Source: Streptomyces alboflavus (lineage in GTDB: Bacteria > Actinomycetota > Actinomycetes > Streptomycetales > Streptomycetaceae). From it: DNA of 64,000 nt. The stretch spans positions 62,001 through 126,000 of the forward strand of contig NZ_JNXT01000001.1 in NCBI RefSeq assembly GCF_000716675.1, written 5' to 3'. Below, piece after piece: positions 8,561 through 17,694 of the stretch. The notes beneath the pieces are model-generated. The model was given only the letters and a program-made list of their open reading frames with translations, did no database searches and had not been told where the DNA came from. Each line of letters starts with the position of its first letter. Position 1 is the first letter of the stretch. A program made the translations under genes and the position numbers.

Positions 8561-9643
8561 ATGACCGCACCCGCAGCCTGCCGCGGCCCCCTGCACCTCG
8601 CCGCCGCCATCGACAAGACCGGCGCCTACGCCGCAGCCCCGCACACCGAACTCGCGCTGCTCGCCGAGCGCGGCGCCCTCGACTTCGTCACGCTCGGGGA
8701 CTCCTTCGCCCGGCACGGGCCCGACGCGCTCGCCGTGCTCTCCCGCATCGCCCCGGCCACCGGACGCGTCGGCCTGGTGCCGACCGTGACGACCACGCAC
8801 ACCGAGCCCTTCCACGTGCAGGCCGCTGTGGCGACCCTCGACTGGGTGAGCCACGGCCGGGCCGGCTGGGCCGTCGACGTGTCGGCCACCGAGGCCGAGG
8901 CGCGGCTCTTCGGACGGCGCCGGGCCGCGCCCGCCGACGCGCTGTGGCGGGAGGCGGGTGAAGTCGCGGACGTGGCACGGCGGTTGTGGGACAGCTGGGA
9001 GGACGACGCCGAGATCAGGGACGTGGCGACCGGACGCTTCATCGACCGCGACAAGCTGCACTACGTCGACTTCGAGGGCGGCACCTTCTCCGTGCGCGGC
9101 CCCTCGATCGTGCCGCGGCCGCCGCAGGGGAACCCGGTGGTCGTCGTCGACGCGACCGAGGGCCACGCCCGCGAGACGGCCGCACGGCACGCCGACGTCG
9201 CCCTGGTGCGGGCCGCGAGCCCCGCGCAGGCGGGCGCCGCCCGCGCCGCGCTGCACCGCCGCGCCGCCGAACTCGGCCGTCCACCTGGGCAGTTGCGGGT
9301 GCTCGCGGCGCTGGTCGTCGACCTCGGCGGCGGCGAGCACGCGGCGCAGCCCGGGCACGGCGGCGGCCCGCTGCCCACCGCCGAGGGCCCGCTGTACCGC
9401 GGCGGCCCCGTCGACCTCGCCGACCTCATCGCCGCCTGGCACGACGCGGGCGCCGTCGACGGCTTCCACCTCACCCCCGTCGAGCCGCGCCGCGACCTGG
9501 AGCGGCTGGTCAACGGCACCGTGGCGCTGCTCCAGCACCGCGGTGTGTTCCGCACGTTCTACCCGGGTGCGACGCTCCGGGAGCACCTCGGCCTGGCCCG
9601 GCCCGCCAACCGCTACGCCGCACGCGCGGGGGACCCGTCATGA
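8561..9643 (+). CDS. Luciferase-like (LLM) flavin-dependent monooxygenase
   Basis: A 360-residue member of the bacterial luciferase / alkanesulfonate monooxygenase superfamily, which uses reduced FMN and O2. Seen in the sequence: LAERGALDFVTLGDSFARHGP near the N-terminus, VGLVPTVTTTHTEPFHVQAAVATLDWVSHGRAGW (positions about 65-100), and the ending TFYPGATLREHLGLARP typical of the NtaA/SnaA branch. The ATG at 8561 follows GAGAGAGG. It overlaps the next monooxygenase by four bases (ATGA). With the transporter it probably cleaves a C-S bond in an imported sulfur compound (inference from neighbours). In Bacillus the ytm operon joins a similar enzyme to sulfur amino acid uptake. Confidence 0.78.
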   Translation: MTAPAACRGPLHLAAAIDKTGAYAAAPHTELALLAERGALDFVTLGDSFARHGPDALAVLSRIAPATGRVGLVPTVTTTHTEPFHVQAAVATLDWVSHGRAGWAVDVSATEAEARLFGRRRAAPADALWREAGEVADVARRLWDSWEDDAEIRDVATGRFIDRDKLHYVDFEGGTFSVRGPSIVPRPPQGNPVVVVDATEGHARETAARHADVALVRAASPAQAGAARAALHRRAAELGRPPGQLRVLAALVVDLGGGEHAAQPGHGGGPLPTAEGPLYRGGPVDLADLIAAWHDAGAVDGFHLTPVEPRRDLERLVNGTVALLQHRGVFRTFYPGATLREHLGLARPANRYAARAGDPS

Positions 9644-11025
9644 CACCTCGTACGACACCGCAGCAGGCCGCCACACCTCGTACGGCACCGGAACAGACCG
9701 CCACGCCTCGTAAGGCACCGAAGCAGATCCACCTCGCCGCCCACTTCCCCGGCGTCAACAACACCACCGTGTGGGCCGATCCCCGCTCCCGTTCCCAGAT
9801 CGAGTTCTCCTCCTTCGAGCATCTGGCGCGCACCGCCGAACGCGGGCTCTTCGACTTCTTCTTCCTGGCGGAGGGGCTGCGGCTGCGCGAGCACAAGGGG
9901 CGCGTGCACGACCTGGACGTGGTCGGGCGGCCCGAGTCCCTCACCGTCCTGAACGCGCTCGCCGCCGTCACCGAACACCTCGGCCTCGCCGCCACCGTCA
10001 ACGCCACCTTCAACGAGCCCTATGAACTGGCCCGGCGCCTGGCCTCCCTGGACCATCTGAGCGGCGGCCGCGCCGCCTGGAACGTCGTCACCTCCTCCGA
10101 CGCCTTCACCGGCGAGAACTTCCGCCGCGGCGGCTTCCTCGACCACGCCGACCGGTACACCCGCGCCGCCGAGTTCGTCGCGACGGCGCGGGAGCTGTGG
10201 GACTCCTGGACCCCCGACGGCGCCGACGGGTCCGGCGGCGAGCCACGGCCGTTCGCGCACCGCGGGCAGCACTTCGACATCGCCGGGGAGTTCGGCCTGC
10301 CGCGCCCGCCGCAGGGCCACCCCGTCGTGATCCAGGCCGGGGACTCGCCCGAGGGCCGGGAGTTCGCGGCCTCGTCCGCCGACGTCGTCTTCACCCGGCA
10401 CGGCACCCTGGAGGCGGGTCGCGCCTTCTACGCCGACGTGAAGGGACGACTCGCCGCGTACGGGCGCGCCCCGGACGACCTGAAGATCATGCCCGGCGTC
10501 ACCTTCGTCCTCGGGGACACCGCCGCCGAGGCCCAGGAGCGCGCCATCGAGATCCGCCGACAGCAGGTGTCGCCGCAGAACGCCCTGCTCGCCGCGGAAC
10601 AGGTGTGGGGAGTCGACCTGTCGTCGTACGACCCCGAAGGGCCGCTGCCCGACATCGACCCGGACCCGCGATCCACGCTCGTGCAGGGCCGGGTGAAGGT
10701 CGGCGACCCCTTCGCTGTCGCCGAGAAGTGGCGCGCCCTCTCCCGCGCCAAAGGCCTGTCCCTGCACCAGACCGTCATCGAGACGACGTCCCGGCAGTCC
10801 TTCATCGGCACGCCCGCGGCCGTCGCCGAGCAGCTGGAGGAGTTCGTCAGGACCGACGCCGCCGACGGCTTCATCCTCGTCCCGCATCTGACGCCGGGCG
10901 GGCTCGACGAGTTCGTCGAACGGGTGGTGCCGCTGCTCCAGGAGCGCGGCGCGTACCGCACGGAATACCGGGGCGCGACCCTGCGCTCACACCTCGGGCT
11001 GCCCGAGCCCGTATGGAAGGGTTGA
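9640..11025 (+). CDS. NtaA/SnaA/DszA-family FMN-dependent monooxygenase
   Basis: A 461-residue LLM enzyme. The fold starts at about residue 30 with IHLAAHFPGVNNTTVW and continues LFDFFFLAEGLRLREH, LDHLSGGRAAWNVVTS, GEFGLPRPPQGHPVVIQAG and QSFIGTPAAVAEQLEEF, all hallmarks of the nitrilotriacetate / pristinamycin / dibenzothiophene-sulfone group. YxeK of Bacillus, which acts on N-acetyl-S-(2-succino)cysteine next to an amino-acid ABC transporter, belongs here and gives a plausible model. The first 31 residues are three near-copies of a ten-residue Thr/Pro/Arg unit, an unusual extension (see repeat at 9643). Start at 9640 overlaps the previous stop. Confidence 0.85.
   Translation: MTPRTTPQQAATPRTAPEQTATPRKAPKQIHLAAHFPGVNNTTVWADPRSRSQIEFSSFEHLARTAERGLFDFFFLAEGLRLREHKGRVHDLDVVGRPESLTVLNALAAVTEHLGLAATVNATFNEPYELARRLASLDHLSGGRAAWNVVTSSDAFTGENFRRGGFLDHADRYTRAAEFVATARELWDSWTPDGADGSGGEPRPFAHRGQHFDIAGEFGLPRPPQGHPVVIQAGDSPEGREFAASSADVVFTRHGTLEAGRAFYADVKGRLAAYGRAPDDLKIMPGVTFVLGDTAAEAQERAIEIRRQQVSPQNALLAAEQVWGVDLSSYDPEGPLPDIDPDPRSTLVQGRVKVGDPFAVAEKWRALSRAKGLSLHQTVIETTSRQSFIGTPAAVAEQLEEFVRTDAADGFILVPHLTPGGLDEFVERVVPLLQERGAYRTEYRGATLRSHLGLPEPVWKG
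9643..9732 (+). repeat. Three tandem 30-base repeats at the start of the monooxygenase gene
   Basis: Copies at 9643-9672, 9673-9702 and 9703-9732 share the core ACACCTCGTACGGCACCG with few changes. They keep the frame and encode TPRTTPQQAA, TPRTAPEQTA and TPRKAPKQIH. The repeat adds a flexible Thr/Pro/Lys/Arg tail before the enzyme fold. Copy number may vary between strains. Confidence 0.85.
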
Positions 11026-11030
11026 TCACC

Positions 11031-11834
11031 ATGAGCACGACCGAAGACACGCTGCGGGACTTCAAGGAGTGGCACGAGCTGCGCACGGCCACCGTCTCCG
11101 CGCCGTACGGCCCGCTGGCCCTCACCGGCACGCACTGGCTCGCCGACCACCCCGACGGAACGCTGCCAGGACTGCCTGGCCACTGGTCGGACGACGGTGA
11201 CGAACTCGTCCTGACGGCGGCGGCCGACGACGGCATCGCCCTGGACGGACGGCCCTTCACCGGTACGGCCCGTCTCACCCCCGACCCCGGACCCGTCACC
11301 GCTGCCCGGCTCGGAGTCGGTGAGCGGCGCCTTGTGGTGCTGCGCCGCGAAGGGCTGTGGGCGGTGCGGGACTTCGACCCGGACGCGGCCGCGCGGGGCG
11401 ACTTCATCGGCATCGACGTCAGCACGTACGACCCGGCCTTCGCGGTCGAGGGGCGCTTCACGCCGTACGAGCAGGACCGCACCGTGCGGGTCGGGAACGC
11501 GGACGGGGTGGAGCGGGGGCTCGGGCTCGGCGGCGAGCTCGCCTTCCCGCTGGCCGGGAAGGAGCACACGCTGCAGGTGAGCGTCGAGCGCGAAGGATCG
11601 CTGTGGGCGGTGTTCGCGGACGGGACCAGCGGGGCCTCCAGCTACCGCTTCCGGTTCCTGCGGCCCGCCGCGCCCGACGAACAGGGCCGCACGCGCGTCG
11701 ACTTCAACCGGTCGCTGCTGCCGCCGTGCGCGTTCGCCGACCACTTCATCTGCCCCTTCCCGCCCCCCGGCAACACCCTCACCGCCGAGATCGCCGCCGG
11801 GGAACGGAACCTTTCCTCCCGCCGGCACGTCTGA
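11031..11834 (+). CDS. DUF1684 domain-containing protein
   Basis: A 267-residue protein of the DUF1684 family, judged from an N-terminal FKEWHELRTATVSAPYGPLALTGTHWL and a C-terminal DFNRSLLPPCAFADHFICPFPPPGN with conserved Asn, Pro and Cys positions. No enzyme activity is established for the family to my knowledge. It is the last gene of the plus-strand operon, six bases after the monooxygenase stop, with GGAAGGG before the ATG. Its place suggests a role in handling the product of the two monooxygenases (inference). No membrane segment or signal peptide is seen, so it is cytoplasmic. Confidence 0.75.
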   Translation: MSTTEDTLRDFKEWHELRTATVSAPYGPLALTGTHWLADHPDGTLPGLPGHWSDDGDELVLTAAADDGIALDGRPFTGTARLTPDPGPVTAARLGVGERRLVVLRREGLWAVRDFDPDAAARGDFIGIDVSTYDPAFAVEGRFTPYEQDRTVRVGNADGVERGLGLGGELAFPLAGKEHTLQVSVEREGSLWAVFADGTSGASSYRFRFLRPAAPDEQGRTRVDFNRSLLPPCAFADHFICPFPPPGNTLTAEIAAGERNLSSRRHV

Positions 11835-11971
11835 CAGGACGCCGATGACCCAGAGCCCCGGTGGTGGCGGAGACGCGCCGCTGCCGGGGCCGGTCGTCGT
11901 GTATCGGCCGCCCCGGCCGAAAGGCACCCCTTGTGCGGTGTCACGGCGGCCCCAATACTCCCGAGCAGCGC

Positions 11972-11994
11972 TTGTCAGGGACACGGTGTAACCG
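11972..11994 (+). promoter_or_regulatory. Weak promoter candidate upstream of sprB
   Basis: Within the 240-base gap 11835-12074 the motif TTGTCAGGG at 11972-11980 is followed after eight bases by TAACCG at 11989-11994. This resembles the TTGTCAGTG-N8-TAnnnT form of some actinobacterial promoters, but the -10 lacks its final T. Nothing else stands out in the gap except a GGGCCCCC direct repeat near 12028-12052. Confidence 0.25.
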
Positions 11995-12074
11995 GAATCC
12001 ACCGGTCCTTCGACCGCGCCTCACGGGCCCCCAACCCACATGGGCCCCCTGACTTCCCTCGGGAGGAACCAGCA

Positions 12075-12974
12075 GTGAGGATCAAGCGCACCACCCCCCG
12101 CAGCGGTATAGCGAGACACTCCCGCACGGTCGCCATCGCGACCGGGCTCGTGGCCGCGGCCGCACTCGCCGTACCCGCCGCCAGCGCCGACGAGGCCCGC
12201 ACCTACAGCGCCGCCGACCTGACGGCCGCCAGTGACGCCGTCCTCGAAGCGGACGTCGCGGGCACCGCCTGGAACGTCGACCCCAAGACCAAGCAGGTCG
12301 TGGTCACCGCCGACAGCACGGTCTCCAAGGCCGAGATCGCCAAGCTGAAGCAGGCGGCGGGCGACAAGGCCGGCGCCCTGAAGATCGAGCGGACGCCCGG
12401 CAAGTTCCAGAAGTACATCTCCGGCGGCGACGCCACGTACGCCTCCAGCTGGCGCTGCTCGCTCGGCTTCAACGTCCGCAGCGGCTCCACCTACTACTTC
12501 CTGACCGCCGGGCACTGCACGGACGGCGCGGGCACCTGGTGGGCCAACTCGGCGAAGACCACCGTGCTCGGCACCACGCACGGCTCCAGCTTCCCGACGA
12601 ACGACTACGGCATCGTCAGGTACACGAACAGCTCCATCACCAAGTCCGGCACCGTGGGCAGCCAGGACATCACCCGCGCCGCCGACCCGACCGTCAACCA
12701 GAGCGTGACGCGCCGCGGCTCCACCACCGGCACCCACTCCGGCCGCGTCACGGGCCTGAACGCCACGGTGAACTACGGCAACGGCGACATCGTGTACGGC
12801 ATGATCAGGACGACCGTCTGCGCCGAGCCCGGCGACAGCGGCGGCCCGCTCTACGCCGGTTCCACGGCGCTCGGCCTGACCTCCGGCGGCAGCGGCAACT
12901 GCTCCTCCGGCGGTACGACGTTCTTCCAGCCGGTCACCGAGGCCCTGCGCGCGTACAACGTGAGCGTGTACTGA
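12075..12974 (+). CDS. sprB: Streptogrisin B-type extracellular serine protease
   Basis: A 299-residue prepro-protease, the same length as the S. griseus SGPB precursor. Signal peptide to about residue 38, propeptide to about 114, mature enzyme starting ISGGDATY at 115. The chymotrypsin-like triad is His147 (TAGHC), Asp177 (NDYGI) and Ser255 (GDSGGP). The mature sequence follows streptogrisin B closely ([33 protein letters not shown]). The GTG start at 12075 is preceded by GGGAGGA. It is secreted and cuts after large hydrophobic residues. A strong hairpin follows, so it is probably monocistronic. It is paired in tandem with the sprD-like gene. Confidence 0.93.
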   Translation: MRIKRTTPRSGIARHSRTVAIATGLVAAAALAVPAASADEARTYSAADLTAASDAVLEADVAGTAWNVDPKTKQVVVTADSTVSKAEIAKLKQAAGDKAGALKIERTPGKFQKYISGGDATYASSWRCSLGFNVRSGSTYYFLTAGHCTDGAGTWWANSAKTTVLGTTHGSSFPTNDYGIVRYTNSSITKSGTVGSQDITRAADPTVNQSVTRRGSTTGTHSGRVTGLNATVNYGNGDIVYGMIRTTVCAEPGDSGGPLYAGSTALGLTSGGSGNCSSGGTTFFQPVTEALRAYNVSVY

Positions 12975-13010
12975 CGCCCACCTCCGTACCCCGCACAGTC
13001 AGCGGCCATC

Positions 13011-13041
13011 GAGCCCCCGCCCCACTCCTGGGCGGGGGCTC
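13011..13041 (+). terminator. Terminator after sprB
   Basis: Perfect 12-bp stem: GAGCCCCCGCCC (13011-13022) pairs with GGGCGGGGGCTC (13030-13041) around a seven-base loop, 37 bases past the stop. No run of T follows, as is common in Streptomyces. Confidence 0.8.
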
Positions 13042-13378
13042 TCCGCTGTCCCCGCGCCGCCCGCGCACGGCCACCGAACGTCGAGAACCGGACAGGACTA
13101 GTCCTCACCCGCTGCCGACCGCCGCTCGCACGCGGTGTTTGCAGCGGGAACCGACGTGGTGAGACCACGGACGGTCAACAGGGCCGGGCCGCAGGGGCGT
13201 TGGAAGGCGTGCGTCCGGAAGTAGACCTTGTGTGCGGCCTCGCCCGCTGGGAATAGTGGGCCGCGTCCTATTGGCATGGACGCGGCTTTCCCATCGTCAG
13301 CCCGCCATGCGCGTACGCCTCTCGGCCGCCGAGGTCCCCACACCGGAGCGGACCGATCCCCCCACAGGAGGACGCGAG
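13042..13378. other. Gap between the two protease genes
   Basis: No gene is supported here. A perfect 12-base palindrome AGGACTAGTCCT lies at 13094-13105 and could be an operator. The ribosome site of the next gene (AGGAGGA) is at about 13366-13372. I saw no clear -35/-10 pair. Confidence 0.35.
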
Positions 13379-14464
13379 TTGAAGCACCGCCGCATACCCA
13401 AGCGCCGTGCCGCCATGGCAGGCGCGGGTGTCGTCGCTCTGATCGGCGCGGCCGTCACCTTCCAGACTGCGAACGCGAGTGAGGACACCCCCACCCCCAA
13501 GCCGGACACGCTCTCCATCGCGAAGGCCGGAAAGCTCGCCTCCTCGCTCGACAAGGAGCTGGGCGCCGACGCCGCGGGGACGTACTACGACGCGCAGGCC
13601 AAGAACCTCGTCGTGAACGTCCTCGACGACAACGCCAAGGACGCCGTCGAGTCCGCCGGCGCCAAGGCCAGACTCGTCGAGAACTCCCTCGCCGACCTCA
13701 AGGGCGCCCGCACCACGCTCACCGACAAGGCCTCGGTCCCCGGCAGCTCCTGGGCCACCGACCCGGCCACCAACAAGGTCGTCGTGACCGTGGACCGCAC
13801 GGTCAAGGGCGCCGACCTGAAGAAGCTGACGTCGGTCGTCGACGGTCTCGGCGAGAAAGCCGAACTGAAGCACTCCAAGGGAGAGTTCAAGCCCTTCATC
13901 GCCGGTGGCGACGCCATCTTCGGTGGCAGCAGCCGCTGCTCGCTCGGCTTCAACGTGGTCAAGGACGGTGCCCCGCACTTCCTGACGGCGGGTCACTGCA
14001 CGGAGTCCGTCACCAGCTGGTCCGAGGAGCAGGGCGGCCCGGCCATCGGTGAGAACGCGGGCTCCAGCTTCCCCGACAACGACTACGGCATCGTCAAGTA
14101 CTCCGGCGACACCGCGCACCCGAGCGAGGTGAACCTCTACAACGGCTCCACGCAGAAGATCACCAAGGCCGGGGCCGCGACCGTCGGCCAGGAGGTGCAG
14201 CGCAGCGGCTCCACCACGCAGCTGCACGACGGCAAGGTCACGGGCCTGGACGCCACCGTGAACTACGGCAACGGCGACATCGTGAACGGCCTCATCCAGA
14301 CCGACGTGTGCGCGGAGCCCGGCGACAGCGGCGGCGCGCTGTTCGCGGGCGACACGGCGCTCGGCCTGACCTCCGGCGGCAGCGGTGACTGCTCCTCCGG
14401 CGGCGAGACGTTCTTCCAGCCGGTGCCCGAGGCCCTTGAGGCCTTCGGGGCGGAAATCGGCTGA
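13379..14464 (+). CDS. sprD: Streptogrisin D-type extracellular serine protease
   Basis: A 361-residue prepro-protease of the alpha-lytic family with a longer propeptide (about residues 34-173, containing the alpha-lytic Pro domain) than sprB. The mature part starts IAGGDAIF at 174. The triad is His206, Asp235 and Ser317. HPSEVNLYNGS and [18 protein letters not shown] match streptogrisin D rather than A or B. The TTG at 13379 is chosen because AGGAGGA lies seven bases upstream and the product then has a normal Arg/Lys start and Ala-rich signal. A strong terminator follows. It is secreted and acts with sprB in extracellular protein breakdown. Confidence 0.88.
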   Translation: MKHRRIPKRRAAMAGAGVVALIGAAVTFQTANASEDTPTPKPDTLSIAKAGKLASSLDKELGADAAGTYYDAQAKNLVVNVLDDNAKDAVESAGAKARLVENSLADLKGARTTLTDKASVPGSSWATDPATNKVVVTVDRTVKGADLKKLTSVVDGLGEKAELKHSKGEFKPFIAGGDAIFGGSSRCSLGFNVVKDGAPHFLTAGHCTESVTSWSEEQGGPAIGENAGSSFPDNDYGIVKYSGDTAHPSEVNLYNGSTQKITKAGAATVGQEVQRSGSTTQLHDGKVTGLDATVNYGNGDIVNGLIQTDVCAEPGDSGGALFAGDTALGLTSGGSGDCSSGGETFFQPVPEALEAFGAEIG

Positions 14465-14483
14465 CGCCTGGTTCGAGGACGAC

Positions 14484-14530
14484 CCGGTGGCCCCCGGAAA
14501 CCTTTCGGTTTCCGGGGGCCACCGGTATTT
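14484..14530 (+). terminator. Strong rho-independent terminator after sprD
   Basis: A 19-bp perfect stem (14484-14502 with 14507-14525) around the loop TTTC is followed by TATTTTCC. This is one of the few hairpins in the window with a T-rich tail. Confidence 0.92.
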
Positions 14531-14886
14531 TCCTGGGGAATTAAGAAGATGCATTGAAGAATTGCGGATGCCAGAATTCCCAAGGGGTGACGCGCGTAGA
14601 TACCCTGGCGATCCGCCAGTGAAGTGCGTAGATGACCTTCCTAAGCAAGGTCATGAGTCGCCGTCACCTTCCGTGGGCAGGGTGTGTGGTACAGATCTCA
14701 GTGCGGTGAGATGTCCCTGTTTGCCCCCGTGTGGGGGCCCGTAATGTTGCGCCGCTGTAAATCTCCGCAGCATTCCCGAAATGCTTTCTGCGGGGGATTT
14801 GCAAAGGCTCCGTCCCGCTGGCTCTAATGATGCGCACCCCGACGCGGGAAACCTCCGCGTCCGCACGTCATCAGGAGTTGGGCAGC
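14531..14886. other. Leader region of the peptide-transport operon
   Basis: This gap is less G+C-rich than its surroundings just after the terminator. Two possible RNA hairpins are seen: GCCCCC-GTGT-GGGGGC near 14723-14738, and an imperfect one pairing AAATC/CCGCAG with CTGCGG/GATTT at about 14758-14802. A small frame (14570-14744) has no ribosome site and no recognisable pattern, so I do not call it. The AGGAG site at 14873-14877 serves the permease. Confidence 0.35.
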
Positions 14887-15843
14887 ATGGCCGACGCGCC
14901 ACACCCAGGCCCCCGCAGCCCGCTCGCCGCGGCCGTCGGCGCCTTCCGCAGGGACCGGCTCGGCCTCGCCGCGCTGTGTGTGGTCGCCCTGTTCGCGCTG
15001 CTCGCCCTCGCCGCGCCGCTCGTCGCCGCCGCGTACGGCAAGAACCCCACCGAGCACTACGGCCAGAACGAACCCGGGCTGCTCAGCCCGGAGGGCCTGC
15101 CGGTGCTGCCGGGCGGCGGCATGTCCGGGGAGTTCTGGTTCGGCCTCGAACCGGGCCTCGGCCGGGACGTGTTCACCCAGCTCCTGTACGGCATCCGCAC
15201 CTCTCTGCTGGTGGCGGGCGCCTCCGTCGTCGTGATCGCCGTCCTCGGCGTCGTGCTCGGTGTGACCGTCGGCTATCTGAGCGGGCTCGCCGACCGCGTC
15301 TTCACCTTCGTCTGCGACGTGCTCCTCGCCTTCCCCACGCTGCTGCTCTTCCTCGCGCTCAGCCCGATCGTGCAGACCCGCTTCGTGGACCCGGGCGAGA
15401 ACGAACCCGCCTGGATGCAGTTCACCGTGCTCGTGGTGATCTTCGCGGCGTTCGGCTGGGTGCCGCTCGCGATGGTGCTCCGCACCACCGTCCGGTCCCT
15501 GCGGACACGGGAGTTCGTGGAGGCCGCCCGGGCCATGGGCGCGTCCCGCCGCCACATCGTCCTGCGTGAACTGCTGCCAAACGTGTGGGCGCCGGTGCTC
15601 GTGCACATCACCGTCGCCCTGCCCGGCATCGTCACTGCCGAAGCCGCGCTCTCCTTCCTCGGCGTCGGCATCAGCGAGCCCATCCCCGACTGGGGGCGGA
15701 TGATCGCCCGCGGCTCCGAGGTTTTCTACGACGACCCGACCTACATGGTCTTCCCCGGCGTGACGATCCTGCTCTTCGTCCTCGCCTTCAACCTGCTCGG
15801 CGACAGCGTGCGCGACGCGCTCGACCCGCGTACCCGGCGCTGA
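14887..15843 (+). CDS. Peptide ABC transporter permease, DppC/OppC type
   Basis: A 318-residue inner-membrane permease. After a short N-terminal stretch with the family [12 protein letters not shown] segment come a large outside loop (about residues 50-95) and five more hydrophobic segments. The coupling motif [20 protein letters not shown] contacts the ATPase, and [20 protein letters not shown] is the diagnostic OppC/DppC stretch. First gene of a four-gene operon in the order permease C, binding protein, permease B, ATPase. The order with DppC first is uncommon but seen in actinobacteria. AGGAG lies nine bases before the ATG. Confidence 0.9.
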   Translation: MADAPHPGPRSPLAAAVGAFRRDRLGLAALCVVALFALLALAAPLVAAAYGKNPTEHYGQNEPGLLSPEGLPVLPGGGMSGEFWFGLEPGLGRDVFTQLLYGIRTSLLVAGASVVVIAVLGVVLGVTVGYLSGLADRVFTFVCDVLLAFPTLLLFLALSPIVQTRFVDPGENEPAWMQFTVLVVIFAAFGWVPLAMVLRTTVRSLRTREFVEAARAMGASRRHIVLRELLPNVWAPVLVHITVALPGIVTAEAALSFLGVGISEPIPDWGRMIARGSEVFYDDPTYMVFPGVTILLFVLAFNLLGDSVRDALDPRTRR

Positions 15844-15918
15844 CCCCGCGCCGACCCGAGGCGGACCGCACCGGCCGCCCTCTCTGTCTCATCCGTCCCA
15901 CCCGTAACGGAGTTCACC

Positions 15919-17691
15919 ATGCCCAGGATCAGTTCGCGCACCGCGGTGCCCTTCGTCGCCGCCGCCTCCGCCATGCTCGTGCTGTGCTCCTGCTCCGCCG
16001 GGGCCGGATCCGGGTCGGACACGGCGAGTCCCCGCGAGGAGGGCGACCTGATCGCCGGGGTCGGCAGCGCGAAGGACAGCGCGGGCCCCGCCCCGGCCGT
16101 CGCGGGCGCCCGCGACGGCGGCACCATCCGCGTCGCCAACCTGCGCGACTACGCCCACCTGGACCCGCAGAAGATCTACGCGGGCGAGGCCTACAACACC
16201 TCGCTCCTGTGGGGCCGCCAGCTCACCCAGTACCAGGTCGTCGACGGCAAGCCGAAGCTCGTCGGCGACCTCGCCACGGACACCGGCAAGCCCTCCGACG
16301 GCGGCCGCACCTGGACGTACAGGCTCAAGGACGGCATCAAGTGGGAGGACGGCAAGCCGATCACCTCCCGGCACGTCAAGTACGGCATCGAGCGCACCTT
16401 CGCGCCCGGCTTCGAGGTCGGCCCGTCCTACTGGCCGCAGTGGCTGACCGGCAAGCCCGACCTCGCGCAGGCCCGCAAGGTGTACGGCGGCCCGAAGAAG
16501 GACGGCGACTTCGACCGCATCGAGACGCCCGACGACAAGACCGTCGTCTTCCGCTTCCACAAGACGCAGTCCGACGTGCCGTTCATGGCCGCGCAGTCCT
16601 CCTCGTCACCGGTGCGCCCCGACAAGGACACCGGGGCCGCCTACGACCTGAGGCCCTTCGCCAGCGGGCCCTACCGGATCGTCTCCCACCGGCAGAACCA
16701 GTCCCTGACCCTGGAGAAGAACCCGCACTGGAAGGCGGACACCGACCCGATCCGCCACCAGTACGCCGACACGTTCGAGTTCACCTTCGAGAAGAAGGAG
16801 CTCAACACCGCCCAGGAGATCCTCAACGGGCGCGGCGACGGCGCGGCCACCGTCACCACCAAGAACGAGTTCCCGCCCGAGCTGATCGGCGAGGCCAACC
16901 GCGACCCGAAGAAGAAGGACCTGGTCGTCGACGGCCGCCGCGGCGCCTTCAGCTCGCACCTGGTGATCCGGAACGACCGGGTCGCCGACCCGGAGGTCCG
17001 CAAGGCCATCCACTACCTCTTCCCGCGCCAGCAGGCCCGCCAGGCCCTCGGCGGCCCACGCGTCGGCGACATCGCCACCACCTACTCCTCGCCCGCCATC
17101 GTCGGCTGGCGGACGTACGACACCAACCCCGTGGCGCCGACCGGCGACATCAAGAAGGCCAAGCAGCACCTGGCCAAGGCCGGGAAACCGGTCGAGCGGC
17201 TCACGTACGCCTACGAGTCCAACGCCGTCAACGACCGCCTGGCCCAGGTCCTCGTGGACGCCTTCGCCAAGGCAGGCATCGAGCTCGTCACCAAGCCGCT
17301 GCCGCTGCCTGCTTACACCAACGAGGTCCTGCGCGGCACCGACCCGAAGTACGACCTGTGGATGTCCACCTCGTCCGTGGACTGGCCGACCCCGGCCACC
17401 GGCGTCCCGTACCGCTTCGACAGCCGCCGCGACACCCTCGACAACGACCCGCGGTACAAGAACCCGGCCGTCGACAGGGAACTCGACCGCATCGCGCGGA
17501 TCGGCGACGCGACGAAGAAGGCCAAGGCGCTCATCGCCCTGGAGAAGGACACGATCATGAAGGACGTGCCGCTGGTGCCGTTCCTGCACCAGCGCGTCCA
17601 GCAGGTGCGCGGCGCCGACGTCGGCGGCGCCTTCATCCACCCGATCTACGGCACCATCAGCCCGGCCTGGCTGTACCTGAAGAAGTCCTGA
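15919..17691 (+). CDS. Peptide ABC transporter substrate-binding lipoprotein
   Basis: A 590-residue family-5 (DppA/OppA) binding protein. The signal peptide ends in a lipobox, most likely LCSC with Cys25 (Cys23 is also possible). Family signs: [58 protein letters not shown], and [13 protein letters not shown] near the end. It captures oligopeptides released by the extracellular proteases nearby (inference from neighbours). A CGGAG ribosome site precedes the ATG. Three bases separate its stop from the next gene. Confidence 0.9.
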   Translation: MPRISSRTAVPFVAAASAMLVLCSCSAGAGSGSDTASPREEGDLIAGVGSAKDSAGPAPAVAGARDGGTIRVANLRDYAHLDPQKIYAGEAYNTSLLWGRQLTQYQVVDGKPKLVGDLATDTGKPSDGGRTWTYRLKDGIKWEDGKPITSRHVKYGIERTFAPGFEVGPSYWPQWLTGKPDLAQARKVYGGPKKDGDFDRIETPDDKTVVFRFHKTQSDVPFMAAQSSSSPVRPDKDTGAAYDLRPFASGPYRIVSHRQNQSLTLEKNPHWKADTDPIRHQYADTFEFTFEKKELNTAQEILNGRGDGAATVTTKNEFPPELIGEANRDPKKKDLVVDGRRGAFSSHLVIRNDRVADPEVRKAIHYLFPRQQARQALGGPRVGDIATTYSSPAIVGWRTYDTNPVAPTGDIKKAKQHLAKAGKPVERLTYAYESNAVNDRLAQVLVDAFAKAGIELVTKPLPLPAYTNEVLRGTDPKYDLWMSTSSVDWPTPATGVPYRFDSRRDTLDNDPRYKNPAVDRELDRIARIGDATKKAKALIALEKDTIMKDVPLVPFLHQRVQQVRGADVGGAFIHPIYGTISPAWLYLKKS

Positions 17692-17694
17692 CCC

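Noticed and set aside
14570..14744. Small frame of about 58 codons before the peptide importer operon, considered as a leader peptide
   Set aside because: No ribosome site, no repeated codon or regulatory pattern, and no link to the downstream genes.
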